Positions 25,115-33,976 of a stretch of DNA of 64,000 nucleotides are shown piece after piece; the stretch's first letter is position 1; each line of letters starts with the position of its first letter. The stretch is from Cellulomonas shaoxiangyii (lineage in GTDB: Bacteria > Actinomycetota > Actinomycetes > Actinomycetales > Cellulomonadaceae): contig NZ_CP039291.1 in assembly GCF_004798685.1 (NCBI RefSeq), positions 2,046,001 to 2,110,000 on the forward strand, written 5' to 3'. The notes under the pieces are model-generated. The model did not search any database. It was not told where the DNA came from and saw only the letters and a program-made list of their open reading frames with translations. The position numbers and the translations under genes are program-made.

Positions 25115-26326
25115 TCAGAGCCGGTCGGACGGCACGACCGCGTCCGGCTCCTCGAGCCCGGGCGCCGCGCCGTCGCGCCGGTCGCCCGTGGGGCCGGCGG
25201 GCCCGGAGGAGCTCAGGTGCACCCGGCGACGGCTCTCGCGCGGGCGGTAGACGATCCGGGAGTGGAAGGTGAACCGGGCGACGAAGGCCACGACGAGGGT
25301 GATGGCCGTCGCGAGCACCGCGGCGACGTGCATGGTCTCGACCAGCAGCGCCATGACCGGCATGCGCACGAGCGTCTCGACGTTGTTGAACGTGAAGGAC
25401 TGCCCGAACCGTGCCCACGCGCCCTTGCCCTCGTGCCGCAGGTCGCGGAACACGAACCGCTCCTGGAGCAGGAAGTTGCCGACGATCGTCAGCTCGGCCG
25501 CGACGAGGGCGGCGAGCAGCCAGCCCGCGCCGAGGGAGGTCAGCAGCGCGACGATCGCGACGTTCACGACGGCGCCCAGCCCGCCGATGATCGCGAAGCG
25601 GGACATGCGCCCGAACCGCAGACCGCCGAGCTGCCAGAGGAAGTGCAGTCCCTGGGCCACGTTCGCCTTGGACCGGCCGGCGAACCGCTCGCCGAACACG
25701 AACGGCACCTCGACGACGCGCATGGGGTGCCGCGCGAGGATCTCGAGCAGGATCTTGAAGCCACGCGGGCGCAGCACGTCGAGGTCGACGGCGCTGCGGC
25801 GCACGAGGAAGAACCCGGTCATGGGGTCCGAGCAGTCGCGCAGGCGCACGGGGAACATCGCGCGGGTGACCGCGGTCGACGTGGAGGAGACGGCCTGCCG
25901 CGCGACCCCCGACAACCCCGCGCTGCTGCCGTCGCCGACGTAGCGCGACGCGACGACGACGTCGACGTCCTCCTCGTCGGCGCGCGCCACCATCGTGGGG
26001 ATGAGCTCCGGCGGGTGCTGCAGGTCGCCGTCCATGACGAGGCAGAGCTGTGCGTCCGACGCCCGCAGCCCCTCCGCCACGGCGCCGCCGAGGCCACCCG
26101 TCGGCTCGTCGCGGTGCAGCACGCGCACGGGCAGGCCGGCGGTCGGTGCGACGGCGCGCACGACGTCGGCGGTGCCGTCGGTGGAGTCGTCGACGAACAG
26201 CAGCTCGGCGTCGATGCCGCTCGTGGCGGCGGCGACGCGGCGCACGAGCTCGGCGACGTTCGGCGCCTCGTTGAACGTGGGGACGATGACGGTGAGGCGG
26301 GGGCCGCCTCGCGACGCATCCGTCAT
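25115..26326 (-). CDS. Polyprenol-phosphate sugar synthase-like glycosyltransferase (GT2) fused to a GtrA-type membrane domain
   Basis: 403 residues from ATG 26326 (GAGGA upstream; a GTG at 26386 lacks a ribosome binding site). Residues ~10-235 are a GT2 domain: TVIVPTFNEAPNVAEL, LLFVDDSTDGT, nucleotide-sugar-binding VMDGDLQHPPELIP, and GFKILLEIL as in dolichol-phosphate mannosyltransferases. Residues ~245-370 hold four membrane helices of the GtrA/DPMS family (RFAIIGGLGAVVNVAIVALL, FLLQERFVFRD). It probably charges a polyprenol phosphate with a sugar for cell-envelope glycosylation. The C-terminus is a hydrophilic 35-residue tail. Confidence 0.9.
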   Translation of the reverse strand: MTDASRGGPRLTVIVPTFNEAPNVAELVRRVAAATSGIDAELLFVDDSTDGTADVVRAVAPTAGLPVRVLHRDEPTGGLGGAVAEGLRASDAQLCLVMDGDLQHPPELIPTMVARADEEDVDVVVASRYVGDGSSAGLSGVARQAVSSTSTAVTRAMFPVRLRDCSDPMTGFFLVRRSAVDLDVLRPRGFKILLEILARHPMRVVEVPFVFGERFAGRSKANVAQGLHFLWQLGGLRFGRMSRFAIIGGLGAVVNVAIVALLTSLGAGWLLAALVAAELTIVGNFLLQERFVFRDLRHEGKGAWARFGQSFTFNNVETLVRMPVMALLVETMHVAAVLATAITLVVAFVARFTFHSRIVYRPRESRRRVHLSSSGPAGPTGDRRDGAAPGLEEPDAVVPSDRL

Positions 26327-26484
26327 CCGGTCCTCGTTCTCTCCTCGTCGGTCCGCCGTCGGGAGGTCCGCGGCGACTGTCGTCACGGTAACCGACGCCC
26401 CGGCGGGGACAGAAGCGACCGATCCGGCGAAACCTTTCAGCCCGGCCCCTCGCGGGCGGGGCCCCGGACCGGCACGATGGCCCC

Positions 26485-27279
26485 GTGCAGCGCGACGTCA
26501 CGGCCCACCTGTCCCTCACCGTCCGCTCCGCGGCGACCCTCGTGCTCGAGGTCGCGGTCGCGCTCGCCCACGACCCCGAGGAGGCGCTCGCCGTCACACT
26601 CGACGGCGCGCCGCTGACCGTGCGGGAGCTCGCGGGCCCGCACGGGACGCGGCTGCACGTCGTCGACGCGGACGCCGGCACGCTCGTCGTCGACTACCGC
26701 GCGACCGTGCACGGCACGCAGGCGACCGTGCCCGGCGGCACGGAGGCCGACCGCCTGTGGTTCCTGCGCCCGAGCCGGTACTGCGAGTCCGACGCGCTCG
26801 GGCCCACCGCGCGTGCGCAGTTCGCGGGCCTGCGCGGGGTCGACCTGCTGGCGGCGGTGTCGTCGTGGGTCGGCACGCAGCTCGCGTACGTCCCGGGCTC
26901 GAGCCAGGTGACCGACGGCGCCGTGCGCACCCTGCTCGCACGCCAGGGCGTGTGCCGCGACTACGCGCACCTCGTCGTCGCGCTGCTGCGCGCGCTGGAC
27001 GTGCCGGCGCGGGTCGTCGCGGTGTACGCGCCGGGTCTCGCGCCGATGGACTTCCACGCCGTCGCGGAGGCCTGGGTGGACGGCGCGTGGCGCGTCCTCG
27101 ACGCGACGACGCTCGCACCGCGGCCCTCCCTGGTGCGCGTCGCGACCGGGCGTGACGCGTCCGACACCGCGTTCCTGACTGTCCACCGCGGTGTCGCGGT
27201 CCTCGACACGGTCCGCGTCGGAGCGGTGGCCGACGTCCTGCCCGACGACGACGTGCGCACCCTCGTCACACTGGGCTGA
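26485..27279 (+). CDS. Transglutaminase-like cysteine protease-fold protein
   Basis: 264 residues from GTG 26485. An N-terminal beta-rich domain (DVTAHLSLTVRSAATLVLEVAVAL ... DYRATV) is followed by the transglutaminase core with the triad visible: Cys157 in RQGVCRDYAHLVVALLRALDVPARVV, His in MDFHAVAEAWVDGAW, and Asp in RVLDATTLAPRPS. No signal peptide, so cytoplasmic. The substrate is unknown. CACGAT six bases before the GTG may be a leaderless -10. It is divergent from the glycosyltransferase. Confidence 0.88.
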   Translation: MQRDVTAHLSLTVRSAATLVLEVAVALAHDPEEALAVTLDGAPLTVRELAGPHGTRLHVVDADAGTLVVDYRATVHGTQATVPGGTEADRLWFLRPSRYCESDALGPTARAQFAGLRGVDLLAAVSSWVGTQLAYVPGSSQVTDGAVRTLLARQGVCRDYAHLVVALLRALDVPARVVAVYAPGLAPMDFHAVAEAWVDGAWRVLDATTLAPRPSLVRVATGRDASDTAFLTVHRGVAVLDTVRVGAVADVLPDDDVRTLVTLG

Positions 27280-27393
27280 CGGCACGGCTGACGGCACGCG
27301 CGGGGCCGCGCAGCGCTGTGACCTTGGTCGTCATCGCCGCGGAGGGCCCCGCTCGGCAGGCCGAGCCGCCTCCTCGCTGGCACGCTGTGCACC

Positions 27394-29586
27394 ATGCAAA
27401 TCTGGCCCGGACGCCCCTACCCCCTCGGCGCCACGTACGACGGGACCGGCACGAACTTCGCCCTGTTCTCCGGCGTGGCTGAGCGCGTCGAGCTGTGCCT
27501 CTTCGACGCCGACGGCACCGAGACCCGTCTCGACCTCCCCGAGGTCGACGCCTTCGTGTGGCACGGCTACGTGCCCGGACTCGCCCCCGGGCAGCGGTAC
27601 GGGTACCGCGTGCACGGCCCCTACGACCCCGCGCAGGGCCACCGCTGCGACCCCTCGAAGCTGCTGCTGGACCCCTACGCGAAGGCGATCGACGGGCAGA
27701 TCGACGGCGACGCGTCGCTGTTCTCGTACCGCTTCGACGCCCCGGACGAGCGCAACGAGGACGACTCGCGCGGCCACACCATGACCTCGGTCGTGGTGAA
27801 CCCGTTCTTCGACTGGGGGCACGACCGCCCGCCGCAGCACGAGTACCACGAGTCGGTCATCTACGAGGCTCACGTCAAGGGCCTGACGCAGCTGCACCCG
27901 GCGGTCCCCGAGGAGCTGCGCGGCACGTACGCCGGCCTCGCGCACCCCGCGGTGATCGAGCACCTGACGAGCCTCGGCGTGACCGCCATCGAGCTCATGC
28001 CCGTGCACCAGTTCGTCAACGACCCGACGCTGCAGGAGCGCGGGCTGTCGAACTACTGGGGCTACAACACGATCGGCTTCTTCGCACCGCACAACGCCTA
28101 CGCCTCGCTCGCGAGCTCCGGGCAGCAGGTGCAGGAGTTCAAGTCGATGGTCAAGGCGCTGCACGAGGCGAACATCGAGGTCATCCTCGACGTCGTCTAC
28201 AACCACACCGCCGAGGGCAACCACCTGGGCCCGACGCTGAGCTTCCGCGGCATCGACAACGCCAGCTACTACCGGCTCGTCGACGAGGACCCGGCGCACT
28301 ACTTCGACACCACGGGCACCGGCAACTCGCTGCTCATGCGGTCGCCGCACGTGCTGCAGCTGATCATGGACTCGCTGCGCTACTGGGTGACCGAGATGCA
28401 CGTCGACGGCTTCCGCTTCGACCTCGCGGCGACCCTGGCCCGCCAGTTCCACGAGGTGGACCGCCTGTCGGCGTTCTTCGACATCGTCCAGCAGGACCCG
28501 GTCATCTCCCAGGTCAAGCTGATCGCGGAGCCGTGGGACCTCGGCGACGGCGGCTACCAGGTCGGCGGGTTCCCGCCCCTGTGGTCGGAGTGGAACGGCG
28601 ACTACCGGGACACCGTGCGCGACTTCTGGCGCGGCGAGCCGTCGACGCTCGGGCAGTTCGCGAGCCGGCTGACGGGGTCGTCCGACCTCTACGCGCACAC
28701 GGGACGACGCCCGATCGCGAGCATCAACTTCGTCACGGCGCACGACGGCTTCACGCTCGCCGACCTCGTCTCGTACAACGAGAAGCACAACGAGGCGAAC
28801 GGCGAGGAGAACCGCGACGGCGAGAGCCACAACCGCTCGTGGAACTGCGGCGCGGAGGGCCCCACGGACGACCAGGCGATCCGCACGCTGCGCGGGCGCC
28901 AGCAGCGCAACTTCCTCGCGACGCTCCTGCTGTCGCAGGGCGTGCCGATGATCGCCCACGGCGACGAGATCGGGCGCTCGCAGGGCGGCAACAACAACGG
29001 GTACTGCCAGGACAACGAGATCACCTGGGTCGACTGGGACCTCGACGAGGACGGCATGTCGCTGCTCGAGTTCACGCGGCGCCTCGTGCACCTGCGGCGC
29101 GACCACCCGGTGTTCCGGCAGCGCCGGTTCTTCGCGGGCTCGGCCGACCACGGCGGCGAGTCGGACCTGCACGACATCGCCTGGCTCACGCCCACGGGCG
29201 GGCCCATGGAGGACTCCGCCTGGGACTCGGAGCACGCGTTCGCGGTCCAGGTGTTCCTCAACGGCGACGCGATCGACGAGCCCGACATGCGCGGCCAGGA
29301 CATCGTGGACGACAGCTTCCTGCTGCTCTTCAACGGGCACTGGGAGAAGTCGCAGTTCCAGCTGCCCGGCGCGGACTACGGGGCGGTGTGGACGGCGGTG
29401 CTCGACACCGACGCGACGGTGCCGGCCGGCAAGCAGATCAAGGCCCGCGGCAAGGTGCAGCTCGCGCCGCGCTCGATGGTCCTGCTGACGCGTCCGCCGG
29501 TCACCGAGCGGCCGACCGCCTCCGGTGGCGGCGTCGCCGCGGGTGCGTCGAGCGAGGCCGCGCGGATCGTCCGGGCGACCTCGTGA
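27394..29586 (+). CDS. glgX: Glycogen debranching enzyme
   Basis: 730 residues. N-terminal CBM48 (YPLGATYDGTGTNFALFSGVAERVELCLFD), then the GH13_11 barrel: DVVYNHTAEGNH, nucleophile region VDGFRFDLAATLAR, acid LIAEPWDLGDGGYQVG, and NFVTAHDGFTLADLVSYNEKHNEANGE. It hydrolyses alpha-1,6 branches of glycogen trimmed by phosphorylase, releasing maltooligosaccharides for TreY. It heads the glgX-treY-treZ operon; the stop overlaps the treY GTG. No clear ribosome binding site precedes the ATG. Confidence 0.97.
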   Translation: MQIWPGRPYPLGATYDGTGTNFALFSGVAERVELCLFDADGTETRLDLPEVDAFVWHGYVPGLAPGQRYGYRVHGPYDPAQGHRCDPSKLLLDPYAKAIDGQIDGDASLFSYRFDAPDERNEDDSRGHTMTSVVVNPFFDWGHDRPPQHEYHESVIYEAHVKGLTQLHPAVPEELRGTYAGLAHPAVIEHLTSLGVTAIELMPVHQFVNDPTLQERGLSNYWGYNTIGFFAPHNAYASLASSGQQVQEFKSMVKALHEANIEVILDVVYNHTAEGNHLGPTLSFRGIDNASYYRLVDEDPAHYFDTTGTGNSLLMRSPHVLQLIMDSLRYWVTEMHVDGFRFDLAATLARQFHEVDRLSAFFDIVQQDPVISQVKLIAEPWDLGDGGYQVGGFPPLWSEWNGDYRDTVRDFWRGEPSTLGQFASRLTGSSDLYAHTGRRPIASINFVTAHDGFTLADLVSYNEKHNEANGEENRDGESHNRSWNCGAEGPTDDQAIRTLRGRQQRNFLATLLLSQGVPMIAHGDEIGRSQGGNNNGYCQDNEITWVDWDLDEDGMSLLEFTRRLVHLRRDHPVFRQRRFFAGSADHGGESDLHDIAWLTPTGGPMEDSAWDSEHAFAVQVFLNGDAIDEPDMRGQDIVDDSFLLLFNGHWEKSQFQLPGADYGAVWTAVLDTDATVPAGKQIKARGKVQLAPRSMVLLTRPPVTERPTASGGGVAAGASSEAARIVRATS

Positions 29587-32093
29587 CCGAGACCCGCAGC
29601 ACCCCCGAGCGCCGGCTGGTGCGTCCCCCGCACCGCGTGCCCGTCTCGACGTACCGCGTGCAGCTCGGCGCGGACCTCACGTTCGACGACGTGGCCGCGC
29701 GCGTGCCGTACTACGCCGGTCTCGGCGTGACGCACGTGTACCTGTCCCCCGTGCTGACGGCCGCCCCCGGCTCGACGCACGGCTACGACGTCGTCGACCA
29801 CGACGAGGTCTCCCCCGTGCTCGGCGGCGAGGACGGCCTGCGCCGCCTCGCGGACGCCGCGCACGACGCGGGCCTCGGCCTCGTGCTCGACATCGTCCCG
29901 AACCACATGGCCGTGCCCACGCCCGTGTGGCACAACCGCGCGCTCTGGTCCGTGCTCACGCACGGGCCGGAGTCGCCGTTCGCGACGTGGTTCGACGTCG
30001 ACTGGTCCGCGGGCGACGGCGCGGTGCTCATGCCCGTGCTCGGCGACCGCATCGGTGCCGTCCTGGCCCGCGACGAGCTGCGGCTCGTCGAGGAGGACGT
30101 GCCGGGCGTCGGCACGACGTGGGCGCTGCGCTACCACGACCACGTCTTCCCGGTGCGGGCGGGGACCGAGGCGCTGCCGCTCGCCGAGCTCGTCGAGCGT
30201 CAGCACTACCGGCTCGCGTACTGGAAGGTCGCGGACGAGGAGCTGAACTACCGGCGCTTCTTCGACGTCGGCACGCTCGTCGCGATCCGCGTCGAGGACC
30301 CGGAGGTCTTCGACGCGACGCACGCGCTCGTGCTGCGGCTGCTGCGCGACGGCGTGATCGACGGCCTGCGCATCGACCACCCCGACGGCCTCGCGGACCC
30401 GTCCGGCTACCTCGCGCGCCTGCGCGAGGCCGCCGACGGCGCGTGGGTCGTGGTCGAGAAGATCCTCGCGGGCGAGGAGGAGCTGCCGGCCGACTGGGAC
30501 ACCGCCGGCAGCACCGGCTACGAGGCGCTGTGGCGCATCCAGCAGGCGTTCGTCGACCCCGGCGGCGCCGCGCCGCTCGGCTCGGTCATGCACCGGTTCA
30601 CCGGCGACGTCTCGGACGCGTTCGAGACCGTCGTCGACGAGGCCAAGCGGCAGATCGTCGACGGCCCGCTGTACGCCGAGGTGCACCGCCTGACCAACAT
30701 CGCGGCGGAGATCTGCCACGAGGACCTGCGCCTGCGCGACCACACGTGGCGATCGATCGAGGAGTGCCTCGTCGAGCTGCTCGTGGCGTTCGACCGGTAC
30801 CGCGCCTACGTGGTCCCCGGCGAGACCGCGGCACCCGACCAGGTCGCGGTGCTGCAGGCCGCGGCCGACCGGGCCCGGCGCCGGCTGCCCGGCGAGCGGC
30901 ACGAGACGATGTCGGTGCTGGTCGACCTCCTGCTCGGGCGCGAGGTCGGCTCCGCGGGGCGCACGCGCGACCCGCGGCGCGACGAGCTGATCATCCGCTT
31001 CCAGCAGACGTGCGGGGCCGTCATGGCCAAGGGCGTCGAGGACACCGCGTTCTACCGGTGGACCCACCTCGTGGCGCTGTGCGAGGTCGGCGGCGAGCCC
31101 GAGCGGTTCGCGACCACGCCGACCGACCTGGCGGCGTGGGCGTCCCGTGCCCAGACCGCGGCGCCGCTCGGCATGACGACGCTGTCGACGCACGACACGA
31201 AGCGCGGCGAGGACACCCGCTCGCGCATCGGCGTGCTGTCGGAGCGTCCGCTCGAGTGGTCGCGGCTCGTCGAGGACCTGCGCCGCACGTCGGCGCCGTA
31301 CCGCGGCGCGCTGCTCGACGGCCGCACCGAGTACCTGCTGTGGCAGACGCTCGTCGGCACGTTCGACGGCGAGGCGCCCATCGACGAGGACCGCCTGGTC
31401 GACTACCTCACCAAGGCGATGCGCGAGGCGAAGTCGCGCACCGCGTGGACGGCGCCCGACGAGGCGTACGAGGAGACGGTGCTCACGGCGGCGCGGCGCG
31501 CGGTGGCCGATCCGCGCGTGCGTGAGCTGCTGGCGGAGTGGGACGCGTTCACGCGCGAGTCGGTGCGCGCGGCCACGCTCGGCACCAAGCTCGTGCAGCT
31601 GACGGTCCCCGGCGTGGCGGACGTCTACCAGGGGACGGAGGTGCCCGTGCTGTCCCTCGTGGACCCGGACAACCGCCGCCCGGTCGACGCCGACGCGCTC
31701 GCCGCCCGGCTCGCCCGCCTCGACGCCGGCGCGGGACCCCGCACGCTCGCCGACGAGAAGATGCTCGTGACGTCGCGCGCCCTGCGCCTGCGCCGCGACC
31801 TGCCCGAGGCCTTCGTGGGCCCCGAGGCCGGGTTCGTCCCCCTGCCGCACTCGTCGGGCCACACGCTCACGTACGCGCGCACCGTCGCGGGTCAGCCGCG
31901 GGTCGCCGTCGTGACGACGCGGCTCGCCGCCGCGGTGGAGCGGCTCGGCGGGTGGGCCGACCACACGGTCGCGCTGCCCGAGGGCACGTGGCACGACGTC
32001 CTGACCGACCGACCGGTGCCGGGCGGTGTGCAGCGGGTCTCCGACCTGCTGGAGCGCCTGCCCGTCGCCCTGCTCGTGCACGACGAGGAGTGA
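29583..32093 (+). CDS. treY: Maltooligosyltrehalose synthase
   Basis: 836 residues from GTG 29583 (GTGA overlap with glgX). Family motifs: PVSTYRVQLGADLTFDDVAARVPYYAGLGVTHVYLSPVLTAAPGSTHGYDVVDH, LVLDIVPNHMAV, IDGLRIDHPDGLADPSGYL, VVVEKILAGEEELP, and late VTHDTKRGED-like TLSTHDTKRGEDTRSR. It converts the reducing end of a maltooligosaccharide into an alpha,alpha-1,1 linkage. Length matches other TreY proteins (about 800). Confidence 0.97.
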   Translation: MTETRSTPERRLVRPPHRVPVSTYRVQLGADLTFDDVAARVPYYAGLGVTHVYLSPVLTAAPGSTHGYDVVDHDEVSPVLGGEDGLRRLADAAHDAGLGLVLDIVPNHMAVPTPVWHNRALWSVLTHGPESPFATWFDVDWSAGDGAVLMPVLGDRIGAVLARDELRLVEEDVPGVGTTWALRYHDHVFPVRAGTEALPLAELVERQHYRLAYWKVADEELNYRRFFDVGTLVAIRVEDPEVFDATHALVLRLLRDGVIDGLRIDHPDGLADPSGYLARLREAADGAWVVVEKILAGEEELPADWDTAGSTGYEALWRIQQAFVDPGGAAPLGSVMHRFTGDVSDAFETVVDEAKRQIVDGPLYAEVHRLTNIAAEICHEDLRLRDHTWRSIEECLVELLVAFDRYRAYVVPGETAAPDQVAVLQAAADRARRRLPGERHETMSVLVDLLLGREVGSAGRTRDPRRDELIIRFQQTCGAVMAKGVEDTAFYRWTHLVALCEVGGEPERFATTPTDLAAWASRAQTAAPLGMTTLSTHDTKRGEDTRSRIGVLSERPLEWSRLVEDLRRTSAPYRGALLDGRTEYLLWQTLVGTFDGEAPIDEDRLVDYLTKAMREAKSRTAWTAPDEAYEETVLTAARRAVADPRVRELLAEWDAFTRESVRAATLGTKLVQLTVPGVADVYQGTEVPVLSLVDPDNRRPVDADALAARLARLDAGAGPRTLADEKMLVTSRALRLRRDLPEAFVGPEAGFVPLPHSSGHTLTYARTVAGQPRVAVVTTRLAAAVERLGGWADHTVALPEGTWHDVLTDRPVPGGVQRVSDLLERLPVALLVHDEE

Positions 32094-32094
32094 C

Positions 32095-33942
32095 ATGACG
32101 TACGTCCCCGAGGTCTGGGCGCCCCACGCGGCGCGCGTCGACCTCGTGCTGCCCTCCGGGGCCCCCGACGGCCTCGACGTCGCCGGCGCGCGCGCCGACG
32201 CGCACGGCCTCGGCGTCCGCGTCCCCATGGACGCGGCCGGCCAGGGCTGGTGGCGCGCCGACGTGCGGCTGCCGCACGGCACCGACTACGCGTTCGCGCT
32301 CGACGGCGGGCCCGCCCGCCCCGACCCGCGGGCGGCGTGGCTGCCGGACGGCGTGCACGGCGCCGCGCGCGTGTTCGACACCGGCCGGTTCGCCTGGACC
32401 GACACCGGCTGGAGCGGCGTCGACGTGCGGGGCAAGGTGTTCTACGAGCTGCACACCGGCACGTTCACGCCGCAGGGCACGCTCACGTCCGCGATCGAGC
32501 GGCTGGACCACCTGGTGTCCCTCGGCGTCGACGTGGTCGAGCTGCTGCCCGTGGCCGGGTTCAACGGCCGGCACGGCTGGGGGTACGACGGCGTCGCGCT
32601 GTGGGCCGTGCACGAGCCGTACGGCGGCCCCGAGGCGCTGCAGGCGTTCGTCGACGCCGCGCACGCCCGGGGGCTGGCCGTCTGCCTCGACGTCGTGCAC
32701 AACCACCTGGGCCCCTCCGGCAACTACCTGCACGAGTTCGGCCCGTACTTCACCGACGAGCACCACACGCCGTGGGGCGCCGCGATCAACCTGGACCAGG
32801 ACGGCTCCGAGCACGTCCGGCGGTGGATCCTCGACAGCGTGCTGCGCTTCGCGCGCGACTTCCACGTCGACGCGTTCCGCCTGGACGCGGTGCACGCGCT
32901 GATCGACGAGTCGCCCCGGCACCTGCTCGCGGAGCTCTCGGACGAGGTGGCGGCGCTGTCGGCCGAGCTGGGCCGCCCGCTCTCGCTCGTCGCCGAGACC
33001 GACCTCAACGACGTCGTCTCCGTGACGCCGACGTCCGAGGGCGGGTGGGGCATGACGGCCCAGTGGGCCGACGACGTGCACCACTCGGTGCACGCGCTCG
33101 TCACGGGTGAGCGGCACGGGTACTACGTCGACTTCGGCGACCCCGAGACGCTCCGCACGGCCCTGACCGGCGCCTTCGTGCACACCGGCGAGCTGTCGAC
33201 GTTCCGCGGCGAGCCGTGGGGGCGCCCCGTCCCCGACGACGTCGACGGGCACCGGTTCGTCGTGTTCGACTCCAACCACGACCAGGTGGGCAACCGCGCG
33301 CTCGGCGACCGGCCGTCGTCGCGCGTCGACGCCGGCGGGCTCGCGGCGCAGGCCGCGCTCGTGCTGCTCTCCCCCTTCACGCCCCTGCTGTTCATGGGCG
33401 AGGAGTGGGGCGCCCGCACGCCGTGGATGTTCTTCACCGACCACCCCGAGCCCGAGCTGGCCGAGGCGGTCCGCGAGGGCCGGACCAGGGAGTTCGGCGG
33501 CCACGGCTGGGAGGCGCTGTACGGGGGCGACATCGAGGTGCCCGACCCGGGTGACCCGGCGACGTTCGAGCGGAGCAGGCTCGACTGGTCGGAGCCCGCG
33601 CAGCCCGAGCACGCGCGCCTGCTCGACTGGTACCGCGAGCTGGTCGCGCTGCGCCGGTCGGTGCCCGACCTCGCGTCGGGCGACCGCGGCCGGACCGCGC
33701 TCGACGTGCACGCGGTCGAGGGCGCCGGCGACGGACCGTGGCAGGGCGCCCTCGTCCTGCACCGCGGCGACGCGCGCGTCGTGCTCAACCTCGCGCACGA
33801 GCCGGCTGCCGTGCCGGTCCCGGTCGGGCGCCCGGTGGAGGTGGTCGCGGCCTGGGACGGCGGCGTCGTGCAGCCACCCGGCGGCGCCGACGAGCCGCTG
33901 GTCGTCGAGGTGCCCGCGCGGTCGGTCGTCGTGCTGGCCTGA
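32095..33942 (+). CDS. treZ: Maltooligosyltrehalose trehalohydrolase
   Basis: 615 residues from ATG 32095, one base after the treY stop. N-terminal E-set domain (VPEVWAPHAARVDLVLPSG), then GH13_10 motifs: FYELHTGTFTPQGTLTSAIERLDHLVSLGVDVVELLPVAGFNGRHGWGYDG, CLDVVHNHLGPSGNYL, VDAFRLDAVHALID, SLVAETDLND, and FDSNHDQVGNRALGDR. It releases free trehalose from the TreY product. With glgX and treY it forms a complete glycogen-to-trehalose route. Convergent with the ABC importer genes. Confidence 0.97.
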   Translation: MTYVPEVWAPHAARVDLVLPSGAPDGLDVAGARADAHGLGVRVPMDAAGQGWWRADVRLPHGTDYAFALDGGPARPDPRAAWLPDGVHGAARVFDTGRFAWTDTGWSGVDVRGKVFYELHTGTFTPQGTLTSAIERLDHLVSLGVDVVELLPVAGFNGRHGWGYDGVALWAVHEPYGGPEALQAFVDAAHARGLAVCLDVVHNHLGPSGNYLHEFGPYFTDEHHTPWGAAINLDQDGSEHVRRWILDSVLRFARDFHVDAFRLDAVHALIDESPRHLLAELSDEVAALSAELGRPLSLVAETDLNDVVSVTPTSEGGWGMTAQWADDVHHSVHALVTGERHGYYVDFGDPETLRTALTGAFVHTGELSTFRGEPWGRPVPDDVDGHRFVVFDSNHDQVGNRALGDRPSSRVDAGGLAAQAALVLLSPFTPLLFMGEEWGARTPWMFFTDHPEPELAEAVREGRTREFGGHGWEALYGGDIEVPDPGDPATFERSRLDWSEPAQPEHARLLDWYRELVALRRSVPDLASGDRGRTALDVHAVEGAGDGPWQGALVLHRGDARVVLNLAHEPAAVPVPVGRPVEVVAAWDGGVVQPPGGADEPLVVEVPARSVVVLA

Positions 33943-33976
33943 GCCCCCGCGCCGCGCGTCGCCGGCGGCGGGCGGC

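Noticed and set aside
26327..26386. GTG start at 26386 for the glycosyltransferase
   Set aside because: No ribosome binding site there; ATG 26326 has GAGGA at a good distance and begins close to the conserved domain.
27495..29582. Long plus-strand frame running through glgX into treY
   Set aside because: Only the part from GTG 29583 is TreY; the upstream part is the +1 shadow of glgX.
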